This document shows positions 42,150 to 48,134 of a stretch of DNA of 48,134 nt, piece by piece; the stretch's first letter is position 1; each line of letters starts with the position of its first letter. The notes below the pieces were generated by a model. It did not search any database and had not been told where the DNA came from. It was given only the letters and a program-made list of their open reading frames with translations. The position numbers were made by a program, and so were the translations under genes. The stretch lies in assembly GCA_020438425.1 (NCBI GenBank), contig JAGQUQ010000011.1:1-48134 (forward strand), written 5' to 3'. Source of the stretch: Solirubrobacterales bacterium (GTDB taxonomy: Bacteria > Actinomycetota > Thermoleophilia > Solirubrobacterales > 70-9).

Positions 42150-42773
42150 TCAAATAGCCAGATTCGATTCCATGCTGCGAAGGACTTCGCGGTAGATCGG
42201 GCCGACGTCGGCATCCGGTACCAGGATCACCAGGTGGCCAATCCCGGCCAGGGTCGAAAGCACCAGTCTCGCCCCGACTTCCGGATCGAGCCCGTCGGAG
42301 ATCTCCCCCGCTTCCTGGCCTTCCTTGATGTAGCCATGAAGCCGGAGGTAGAGGTCGGCGTGCATCTTCCGCACCCGCTCGGCCAGTTCCTCGTTGGCGC
42401 TGACCTCGGCGATCAGCGCGTAGTAGAGCCGATTGTCGGCGGGAGCCTCCTCGATGAAGCGGCGGTGGGCCTCGATCACCCGGACGATCGCCTGTCGGCC
42501 GCCCGGCTTTCCCGACTCGCTGCCATCGAATTCCGGGGCCCAGGAAAGATAGGAGCGTTCAACCACCGCTTCGAGCAGGGCGTCCTTGGTCCCGAAATGC
42601 CAGACGATCGAACCCCGGCTGATCCCGGCCTCCTCCCCGATCGCCTGCAGCGAGGCCTTGTGGAAGCCCTCCCGTGCAAACACCACCGCCGCCGCATCAA
42701 GCAGCTTCTTGCGCGAAAGCTCCGATTGCTCCTGCTGGGAACCCGGTCCGGGCTGATCCTTGACTGGCGTCAC
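42150..42773 (-). CDS. TetR/AcrR-family regulator, probably of beta-oxidation
   Basis: 207 residues. The N-terminal helix-turn-helix is LLDAAAVVFAREGFHKASLQAIGEEAGISRGSIVWHFGTKDALLEAV. The C-terminal ligand domain (YYALIAEVSANEELAERVRKM...) is of the type seen in acyl-CoA-responsive TetR proteins. Its position directly upstream of thiolase and fadJ suggests a FadR/PsrA-like repressor sensing long-chain acyl-CoA; this is inference from context. It probably shares a promoter region with the downstream pair or represses it through the palindrome at 42115-42132. Confidence 0.92.
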   Translation of the reverse strand: MTPVKDQPGPGSQQEQSELSRKKLLDAAAVVFAREGFHKASLQAIGEEAGISRGSIVWHFGTKDALLEAVVERSYLSWAPEFDGSESGKPGGRQAIVRVIEAHRRFIEEAPADNRLYYALIAEVSANEELAERVRKMHADLYLRLHGYIKEGQEAGEISDGLDPEVGARLVLSTLAGIGHLVILVPDADVGPIYREVLRSMESNLAI

Positions 42774-42795
42774 CCGGCAAGTATTGCCACTTGAC

Positions 42796-43185
42796 TCAGC
42801 CGGGCGGGTTCTCGGCGAACTGCGGCGCGTCTCCCCCGATCTCGTGCCAGGGCGCCTTGTAAGCCACCTGCAGATGGAAGCTCGGCTCGAGGTCGAGCTC
42901 TCTCATCAGTCCCGCAGCCACGAAGTAGTTCTCGCCCAGATCGTCATAGATGCTCGACCCGCAGTTGCTGCAGAAATTGCGCGGCGCGAACTCGCTCTCG
43001 TAGGTCTTGACCAGTTCCTCGCCCTTGGTGAACTCGAAGTTGTCGGCAGCCACCACGACTCCGGCCAGACTCTCGCCGGTCCACCTCTGGCATCTGGTGC
43101 AATGGCAATAACCCATCGACTGCGGATCCCGGACCTCGTACTCCACCCCGCCACAAAGGCAAGCTCCTTTGAGTGCCTCACTCAT
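42796..43185 (-). CDS. GFA/CENP-V family zinc protein
   Basis: 129 residues from ATG at 43185; AGGAGG five bases upstream favours it over the GTG one codon earlier. Three cysteine groups mark the family: CLCGGVEYEV, GYCHCTRCQRWTG and RNFCSNCGSSI, which bind zinc. The original member activates formaldehyde by adding it to glutathione, but most homologues have no assigned reaction. The distance to the TetR gene downstream is 22 bases, so the two could be co-transcribed, although no functional link is visible. Confidence 0.9.
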   Translation of the reverse strand: MSEALKGACLCGGVEYEVRDPQSMGYCHCTRCQRWTGESLAGVVVAADNFEFTKGEELVKTYESEFAPRNFCSNCGSSIYDDLGENYFVAAGLMRELDLEPSFHLQVAYKAPWHEIGGDAPQFAENPPG

Positions 43186-43296
43186 CACGGCCTCCTCGTC
43201 TCGGCATTTTGATGACGCCCTTCGAGCCTATCCGGGAGAGTCGTACAGCTGGGAATTGATTTCACGCAAACCCGGCCGGGCAACTCCGGCTTGAGG

Positions 43297-43370
43297 GGTG
43301 AGCGACGGGATTCGAACCCGCGACCGCCTGGACCACAACCAGGAGCTCTACCAACTGAGCTACGCCCACC
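43297..43370 (-). tRNA. tRNA-His(GTG)
   Basis: On the minus strand the acceptor GTGGGCG pairs with CGCTCAC (one G-U), the D arm contains AGCTCAGTTGGTAGAGC, the anticodon loop TTGTGGT carries GTG, and GGGTTCGAATCCC forms the T arm. An extra G precedes position 1 and pairs with discriminator C73, the mark of tRNA-His. CCA is not encoded: CCC follows. Confidence 0.97.
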
Positions 43371-43448
43371 GCGAGGGGAGGAAATCTACCGGTCGGGGGT
43401 CAGATACGCTGCGCCGGTGCCGCAGCCGATGAACCAGGGGGAAACGCT

Positions 43449-44114
43449 TTGAGCATCCGTCGGGAGATGCGAGGCTTTCTGGTCGGATCGCTCCTCTTCG
43501 CGCTCGGCGCCACCCCCGGATACGTCGGTCTGGTCGGCGTTACCGCGGACAACCTGACCTACTTCCTCGGCTCGATCTTCTTCACGATCGCCGGCTTCAC
43601 CCAGCTTCGGCTGACTGGCCGCTGGCAGCGCGGTGGCTGGTCTGACCGCGATGCCTGGGCCGACTGGTGGGCGGCGGCGATCCAGTTCATCGGCACCCTT
43701 GCCTTCAATGTTTCGACCCTGGGAGCCCTGCTCGGAACGATCGATCCCGGCACCTTCGACCGTATGGGCTGGCGGCCCGACTTCGTCGGATCGATTTGCT
43801 TCATGGTCGCTTCGGTTCTGGCGGTCCAGGCCACCACCCACCGCGAATCGCTCTGGGATCCGGAGGCTCGCAACTGGTGGAACACCTGGTTGAACATGGC
43901 CGGGTCCGTCGCCTTCATGATCTCGGCGATATTCGCCTGGGTCGACCCCTCCACCGGCGAGGCCTTGAACACGGACTGGGTCAACCTCGGCACCTTCTTT
44001 GGAGCGATCGGGTTCTTCACCGCCGCGGCCCTGCTCAAACCCCAAGCCGACGCGGAATCAAACCCGTCCCTGAACCGAAACGGCCCCCGCTCAGACGACC
44101 CCGACAGTCGCTAG
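43449..44114 (+). CDS. integral membrane protein, YrhK-like
   Basis: 221 residues from TTG at 43449, with AGGGGGA about 8 bases upstream. Five or six membrane segments can be seen, for example FLVGSLLFALGATPGYVGLV, NLTYFLGSIFFTIAGFTQL, WWAAAIQFIGTLAFNVSTL, FVGSICFMVASVLAV, WLNMAGSVAFMISAIFAWV and LGTFFGAIGFFTAAALL. The paired pattern FxGSxxFxxAG is like that of YrhK domains, whose function is unknown. The polar C-terminus is Asn/Ser/Asp-rich. Its stop overlaps the stop of the convergent EamA gene (CTAG). Confidence 0.75.
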   Translation: MSIRREMRGFLVGSLLFALGATPGYVGLVGVTADNLTYFLGSIFFTIAGFTQLRLTGRWQRGGWSDRDAWADWWAAAIQFIGTLAFNVSTLGALLGTIDPGTFDRMGWRPDFVGSICFMVASVLAVQATTHRESLWDPEARNWWNTWLNMAGSVAFMISAIFAWVDPSTGEALNTDWVNLGTFFGAIGFFTAAALLKPQADAESNPSLNRNGPRSDDPDSR

Positions 44115-44998
44115 GGCTCGATCGGGGCCGGGGCCCGGGCCGAAGAGAGGGCGCCCGCCGAGGCGCCCACGACCAGCGCCACGGCCACGATCTGAGCCGC
44201 CGACATGTCCTGGGAAAGCAGCAGGAATCCGATCGTCGCAGCCATCGCCGGCTCGAGACTCATCATCACGCCGAAGACGTTGGTCGGGAGCCGCCGCAGC
44301 GCCTCCATCTCGAGTGAAAGCGGCAGCGCGGTGCTGAGGATTGCCACCGCGGTGCCGGTCGCGAGCACCGAAACCGCCAGCAACTCCGATCCCCCGTCGG
44401 CCACGCCGAAGGGAGCACAGAACAGGGACGAGAAGATCATTGCGACCGCCAGCCCCTGTCCGCCGGAGAACTTCTGGCCGACCTTCTGCGCGAGCAGGAT
44501 GTAGCAGCCCCAGAAGAACCCGGCCACTACCGCGAGGATTACTCCGGCGAGCGCTATCCCCTCATCGCCGATCCCGCCGGAAAGCAGCACGATCCCGGCG
44601 GCGGCCATGGCGACCCAGATCAGGTCACGCCGGCGACGGGAGGTGATCAGCGCGACTCCGAGCGGGCCGATGAACTCGAAGGTCACGGCGATGCCCAGCG
44701 GGATGCGGTCAATCGACGCGTAGAAAGTCAGGTTCATCGCGGCGAGGACGAAACCGAAGAGCACGGCGAACTTGATCCGTTCCCGGTCGAGACGAAAGTC
44801 CGGTCGCCAGATGATCAGCAGCAGCAGCGCCGAAATGATGGTCCTGAGGAAGGTCACACCGAGCGGCCCCACCTCGTCGAACAGCCCGGTTGCCAGCGCC
44901 GCACCGACCTGGATCGAGCTGATCGATCCCAGCACCATCGCGACCGCCGCAACGGACGGCGAAGGATGTGAAGAACCCTGGCTGGAGGAAGCGGGCAT
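44111..44998 (-). CDS. EamA/DMT-superfamily transporter, RhtA-like
   Basis: 295 residues with ten membrane helices in two EamA repeats. Family stretches are VGPLGVTFLRTIISALLLLI, IPLGIAVTFEFIGPLGVAL, LAVVAGFFWGCYILLAQKVGQ and LSLEMEALRRLPTNVFGVMMSLEPAMAATIGFLLL. The last pattern is typical of RhtA-type exporters, which move threonine, homoserine and related compounds out of the cell. Substrate is not determined here. It diverges from the thioesterase gene across about 100 bases. Confidence 0.9.
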   Translation of the reverse strand: MPASSSQGSSHPSPSVAAVAMVLGSISSIQVGAALATGLFDEVGPLGVTFLRTIISALLLLIIWRPDFRLDRERIKFAVLFGFVLAAMNLTFYASIDRIPLGIAVTFEFIGPLGVALITSRRRRDLIWVAMAAAGIVLLSGGIGDEGIALAGVILAVVAGFFWGCYILLAQKVGQKFSGGQGLAVAMIFSSLFCAPFGVADGGSELLAVSVLATGTAVAILSTALPLSLEMEALRRLPTNVFGVMMSLEPAMAATIGFLLLSQDMSAAQIVAVALVVGASAGALSSARAPAPIEP

Positions 44999-45101
44999 CA
45001 GAGCAGTGAACCACCGGGAGGGGAACGGTGCCGCGACCTACCCTTCCGCAACACTTGCCTTCGCTGTCGCAATCGTCGGGAAGCTCGGGAATAATCAGCC
45101 C

Positions 45102-45536
45102 ATGACCGATTCCGCGCCCTCCCGGGACGCCTACCCCCACTTCCTCACCATCCCGACCAGATGGAAGGACAACGACATCTATGGTCACGTCAACAACGTC
45201 GAGTACTACTCCTACTTCGACACCGTGATCAATCAGTACCTGATCACGGCGGGAGGCCTCGACATCCAAGCCGGCGAGACGATCGGCGTCTGCGCCGAAT
45301 CCCACTGCAGCTTCCTGGCCGCGATCGCCTTTCCCGACGCGGTTGAGGCCGGGCTCCGGGTTGGTCACCTCGGCAACTCCTCGGTCCGCTACGAAATCGG
45401 TCTGTTCAATTCCGCCGGCGAACCGCTTGCCGAAGGCTGGTTCGTTCACGTCTTCGTGGACCGGACCGACCGCCGGCCGGCCGGAGTGCCGGACCCGATC
45501 CGAACTGCCCTGGAAAGTCTGGAGGTTCAATCATGA
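45102..45536 (+). CDS. hot-dog thioesterase (4HBT family)
   Basis: 144 residues from ATG at 45102; the frame continues upstream but overlaps the divergent EamA gene. The catalytic motif is TRWKDNDIYGHVNNVEYYSYFDT, with the D-x-x-G-H-V-N-N core of the YbgC/FadM type. Such enzymes release free acids from acyl-CoA. Its stop overlaps the ATG of the alcohol dehydrogenase gene (ATGA), so the two are translated together; a shared acyl or aldehyde pathway is possible. Confidence 0.92.
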   Translation: MTDSAPSRDAYPHFLTIPTRWKDNDIYGHVNNVEYYSYFDTVINQYLITAGGLDIQAGETIGVCAESHCSFLAAIAFPDAVEAGLRVGHLGNSSVRYEIGLFNSAGEPLAEGWFVHVFVDRTDRRPAGVPDPIRTALESLEVQS

Positions 45537-46663
45537 AGACCACCGCCACAGTGCTGCGGGAGATGGGCCAGCCGGCCCCCTTCGCCGACTCGCGCCCTCT
45601 GGAACGAATCGCCCTTGATCTGGAAGGACCGGGTGAAGACGAGCTGCTGATCCGAATTCGGGCGGCCGGGCTCTGCCACTCGGATCTCTCGGTGATCACC
45701 GGGCAGCGCCCGCGGGTGATGCCGATGGCCCTGGGCCATGAAGCGGCCGGCGAGGTCGTCGCGGTCGGGGCCGGCGATCACGGATTCGTCGAGGGCGACC
45801 ACGTGGTCCTGGCCTTCGTGCCGGCCTGCGGCCAGTGCCGCTTCTGCGAATCGGAAAGGCCGGCCCTCTGCGAGCCGGGCGGCGCGGCAAATGTCGAGGG
45901 AACCCTGCTCGGCGGAAAGATCCGGCTCTTCGAGGAAGGCGGCACCGAGGTCCACCACCATCTCGGGGTCTCGGCCCTGGCCGACCATGCCGTGGTTTCC
46001 GCCCACTCCGCGGTCAAGGTTCCCGACGACCTGCCCTTTGACATCGCCGCCCTCTTTGGCTGCGCGGTGCTGACCGGCGCCGGTGCCGTGCTCAACACCG
46101 GTGCTTCGGCCCTGCCGGCGGAATCGATCGCCGTCTTCGGTCTCGGCGGAGTCGGCCTCGCGGCACTCCTCGCCGCCCGGTCACAGAACCCGAAGACCCT
46201 GGTCGCCGTCGACACGGTCGAGTCGAAGCTGGAACTCGCCCGGGAACTCGGGGCCGACCTCGTGGTCGCGGCCGGACCGGATGCGGTTGAAGAGATCCGT
46301 GAATCGACCGGCGGCGGGGTCGATCTGGCGGTGGAGACCGTCGGCAACGAGAACGTGCTGGCCGAGGCCTACGCCGCGACCGGCCGGGGTGGCACCACAG
46401 TCACCGCCGGTCTGCCCCACCCCAGTCGCAAGCTGGAGATTCCGGCGATCTCGCTGGTCGCCGAGGAACGCAGCCTCAAAGGCTCATATCTCGGTTCATG
46501 CGTTCCGAGGCGTGACATCCCCGAGTTCATCCGGATGTACCGGAACGGAGAGATGCCGGTCGAGAAACTGCTCAGTCACCGGATCACACCGGATGAAATC
46601 AACGAGGGCTTTGACCGTCTCGCAAGAGGCGAAGCGGTGCGCCAGATCGTGATCTTCGACTGA
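45533..46663 (+). CDS. zinc-dependent alcohol dehydrogenase (MDR family)
   Basis: 376 residues. Catalytic zinc ligands are in AAGLCHSDLSV and ALGHEAAGEVV; the structural zinc site shows four cysteines in PACGQCRFCESERPALC. The Rossmann fold carries IAVFGLGGVGLAALLAA, and VAVDTVESKLELA has the acidic residue that favours NAD over NADP. The protein resembles class III and mycothiol/aryl alcohol dehydrogenases; exact substrate unknown. It converges with the coiled-coil protein gene at a strong inverted repeat. Confidence 0.93.
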   Translation: MKTTATVLREMGQPAPFADSRPLERIALDLEGPGEDELLIRIRAAGLCHSDLSVITGQRPRVMPMALGHEAAGEVVAVGAGDHGFVEGDHVVLAFVPACGQCRFCESERPALCEPGGAANVEGTLLGGKIRLFEEGGTEVHHHLGVSALADHAVVSAHSAVKVPDDLPFDIAALFGCAVLTGAGAVLNTGASALPAESIAVFGLGGVGLAALLAARSQNPKTLVAVDTVESKLELARELGADLVVAAGPDAVEEIRESTGGGVDLAVETVGNENVLAEAYAATGRGGTTVTAGLPHPSRKLEIPAISLVAEERSLKGSYLGSCVPRRDIPEFIRMYRNGEMPVEKLLSHRITPDEINEGFDRLARGEAVRQIVIFD

Positions 46664-46681
46664 ACTTCTGGCGAGGATTCA

Positions 46682-46728
46682 CCTGGGTTGAAGTTATCCG
46701 CATATGTGACGAATAACTTCAACCCAGG
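46682..46728. terminator. 16-bp perfect inverted repeat between convergent genes
   Basis: CCTGGGTTGAAGTTAT at 46682-46697 and its exact complement at 46713-46728 enclose a 15-base loop. No T tract follows. It lies between the alcohol dehydrogenase stop (46663) and the stop of the coiled-coil gene (46740), so a two-way terminator is likely; a protein-binding site is the alternative. Confidence 0.65.
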
Positions 46729-46739
46729 CGATCTGTTCC

Positions 46740-47189
46740 TCAGGCTGCGGTGTAAGTCTTTTCCTTGCTCTTCTTGACCTTGCCGGCGGCGACAGTCTTC
46801 TTGGCGAGTCCGTTGGCGGCACTGTTCTGGACGCCGATCCCGCGGGCGATGTCGGCCAGCTTCGAGCCCGGGTTTTCCTTGACGTAGGCAACAAACTGGG
46901 CTTCACGCTCACCGCGCTTCGCGCGCTTGCCACCGGTTGAAGCCGCCTTCTCGGACCCCAGGGCCTTCTGGATGCGGGCCTGGGCATCCTTGATCGCCTT
47001 CTCGGCATCACGGGCTTCCTTGCGAGCCTGGGACTTCTTTTCCTTGTACTCGTCCTTGACCTTGGAAGTCGCTTCCTTTGTTGCTTCCTTTACGGCGTCG
47101 CGGATCGCGCGACTTTCTTCGACCGAAAGCTTCTTGAGCTTCGAGGCTGAAGTTTCAAGTTGCTGAATTGCGTCTTCAATGCTTGACAT
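46740..47189 (-). CDS. basic coiled-coil plus HTH protein, possible nucleoid protein
   Basis: 149 residues. Residues 1-80 form a long charged helix, probably coiled-coil, with heptad-like spacing in LETSASKLKKLSVEESRAI and the Lys/Glu-rich stretch after it. A flexible linker STGGKRAKRGERE follows, then a compact domain FVAYVKENPGSKLADIARGI...GVQNSAANGLAKKTVAAGKV, which reads like a winged helix-turn-helix. The end is Lys-rich (KKSKEKTYTAA). AGGAG lies 4 bases before the ATG. An oligomerising helix joined to a basic DNA-binding domain suggests a histone-like architectural protein; this is inference from layout. Confidence 0.72.
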   Translation of the reverse strand: MSSIEDAIQQLETSASKLKKLSVEESRAIRDAVKEATKEATSKVKDEYKEKKSQARKEARDAEKAIKDAQARIQKALGSEKAASTGGKRAKRGEREAQFVAYVKENPGSKLADIARGIGVQNSAANGLAKKTVAAGKVKKSKEKTYTAA

Positions 47190-47208
47190 GTTTCTCCTGA
47201 TCCTTCCC

Positions 47209-47220
47209 GGTATTCATACC
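47209..47220. promoter_or_regulatory. 12-base palindrome in the leader of the coiled-coil gene
   Basis: GGTAT-TC-ATACC is perfectly symmetric and lies about 20 bases upstream of the start codon, next to the AGGAG ribosome site. It could be a repressor site or a small hairpin that affects translation. Confidence 0.4.
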
Positions 47221-47285
47221 TGCCAGGGAACCTCTTGCTTCCGACCGTATACCGACTATATACAAACCCGAGTGAGAACTGTGAT

Positions 47286-47301
47286 GTTCAGAACATTGAA
47301 C
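47286..47301. promoter_or_regulatory. palindrome between divergent genes
   Basis: GTTCA-N6-TGAAC lies in an A/T-rich stretch between the coiled-coil gene (start 47189) and the MFS gene (start 47387). Candidate operator for one or both. The 47190-47386 gap holds no gene. Confidence 0.4.
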
Positions 47302-47386
47302 TGATCTAACAGACATTTTGAAAGGTTCGCTGCCGGGCCAGCGCCCTCCGGTTGCTAGCGTGCCGGTACTTCATTTCACGGACCGC

Positions 47387-48134
47387 ATGAACTCTCCGAA
47401 CCTTCCTCTCTCCAGCAAGCCGTTCGCTCCCGAGCGAGCTTTCTGGGCGATGGCTGCGATCGCCGTGACCTTTCCCGCGATCTCGGCGGTGCCCTCTCCC
47501 CTCTACTCGCTCTATCAGGACATGTGGGGATTCAACGACGCAGTTCTGACCGAGGTCTTCGCGATCTACGTGGTCGCGCTGCTCTTTTCGCTGCTCGTTT
47601 TCGGCGGGATCTCCGATCACATCGGCCGCCGGCCAGCCCTGTTGGGAGCGATCACCTTCGAGGCGCTTTCGCTGATTCTCTTCCTGGCTTCCGGGGGCGT
47701 GGCGATGCTCGCCGCCGCCCGGGTGGTGCAGGGACTTGCCACCGGCGTCGCGCTTGCCACCCTCAGCGCCGTGATCGTCGACCTCAATGCGGCCGACACC
47801 CCGAAGCGGAGCGGCGTAGTCAATGGCGTCGCACCGCTGGCGGGCCTCGCCCTGGGTGCGCTCGGCTGCGGTCTCCTCGTCCAGTTCGCACCCTGGCCCA
47901 CTTCGCTCATCTTCATCGTGCTGCTGGTCGCGCTCGCTTTCGCCGCGTTCGCCGTCTGGAAGGCACCGGAGACCTCGAGCCTCCGGCCCGGCGCCCGGCA
48001 ATCGCTGGTCCCCAAGGTCGGTCTGCCGGCCCACCTCCGGGCCGATTTCCTCTCGCTGCTGCCGATCATGATCGCCGGCTGGGCGCTGGCCGGGCTCTAC
48101 CTCTCGCTCGGTCCGTCGATCGCGGCGACCTTCA
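47387..48134 (+). CDS. MFS transporter, N-terminal part, cut by the window end
   Basis: 249 codons from ATG at 47387 run open to the window edge. At least six membrane segments are visible. The MFS motif A is present between helices 2 and 3 as GGISDHIGRRPALLGA. Helix 1 contains MAAIAVTFPAISAVPSPLYSLYQ and helix 4-5 ARVVQGLATGVALATL. The R-V-V-Q-G and loop pattern fits drug:proton antiporters, but the substrate cannot be told. The C-terminal half lies beyond the window. No strong ribosome site is seen. Confidence 0.88.
   Translation, partial: MNSPNLPLSSKPFAPERAFWAMAAIAVTFPAISAVPSPLYSLYQDMWGFNDAVLTEVFAIYVVALLFSLLVFGGISDHIGRRPALLGAITFEALSLILFLASGGVAMLAAARVVQGLATGVALATLSAVIVDLNAADTPKRSGVVNGVAPLAGLALGALGCGLLVQFAPWPTSLIFIVLLVALAFAAFAVWKAPETSSLRPGARQSLVPKVGLPAHLRADFLSLLPIMIAGWALAGLYLSLGPSIAATF

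Noticed and set aside
1..48134. CRISPR array, prophage, insertion sequence or rRNA operon
   Set aside because: No regularly spaced repeats, transposase, integrase, phage structural gene or rRNA sequence was seen on either strand.

Overview
This 48,134-base window is GC-rich bacterial chromosome, most likely from a soil actinobacterium of the Thermoleophilia/Solirubrobacterales type. The sequence supports an actinobacterium: NucS mismatch endonuclease, a mycobacterial-style uracil-DNA glycosylase, an actinobacterial LexA box at dinB, GTG and TTG starts joined to upstream stops by 4-base overlaps, and many secreted repeat proteins ending in small beta-sandwich modules. The order-level placement is inference. 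There is no phage, integrase, transposase or CRISPR array. The window is almost fully coding and has no gene-free gap longer than about 200 bases.

Left part (1-16.2 kb): an M23-type peptidase (cut by the window edge) sits directly after clpP, apparently with a CTG start. clpP is separated from tig by an opposite-strand membrane-anchored protein. Two paralogous secreted eight-repeat proteins flank a YdeI-like gene. A ctaG / fused-spermidine-synthase / 41-residue-protein operon is followed by a divergent GH15-yggS pair. A six-gene leftward operon (two CNNM/HlyC-CorC proteins, SnoaL-like, GNAT, 49-residue membrane protein) ends at a strong bidirectional terminator shared with yggS.

Middle (16.3-30.5 kb): a secreted GH5 enzyme; an operon of an alpha/beta hydrolase, a TetR-like domain lacking its DNA-binding part, and an amidohydrolase; SGNH hydrolase; beta-carbonic anhydrase behind a 20-base palindrome; a leftward operon of a secreted glycosidase, a secreted unknown and a sulfatase; then the most unusual locus. 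There a complete hipBA toxin-antitoxin pair is followed by a low-GC secreted PD40-repeat gene and a truncated second hipA 3' end. A perfect 54-base direct repeat brackets the PD40 gene. hipB has two well-defined operators around a TATAAT box, and dinB next door carries a LexA box.

Right part (30.5-48.1 kb): a 1,336-residue secreted subtilase, DUF6174-like protein, PLP-dependent deaminase/desulfhydrase, an ung-nucS repair pair, TerC, a TetR-thiolase-fadJ beta-oxidation operon, a GFA-family protein, tRNA-His(GTG), an EamA exporter, a thioesterase-alcohol dehydrogenase pair, a basic coiled-coil/HTH protein that may bind the nucleoid, and the start of an MFS transporter cut by the window end.

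No wholly new multi-gene system can be proven here. The best candidate for one is the bracketed PD40 cargo at the 3' end of hipA. Next in interest are the HTH-less TetR-like protein, the coiled-coil/HTH protein, the paralogous secreted propellers, and two small proteins too short for routine gene calling.
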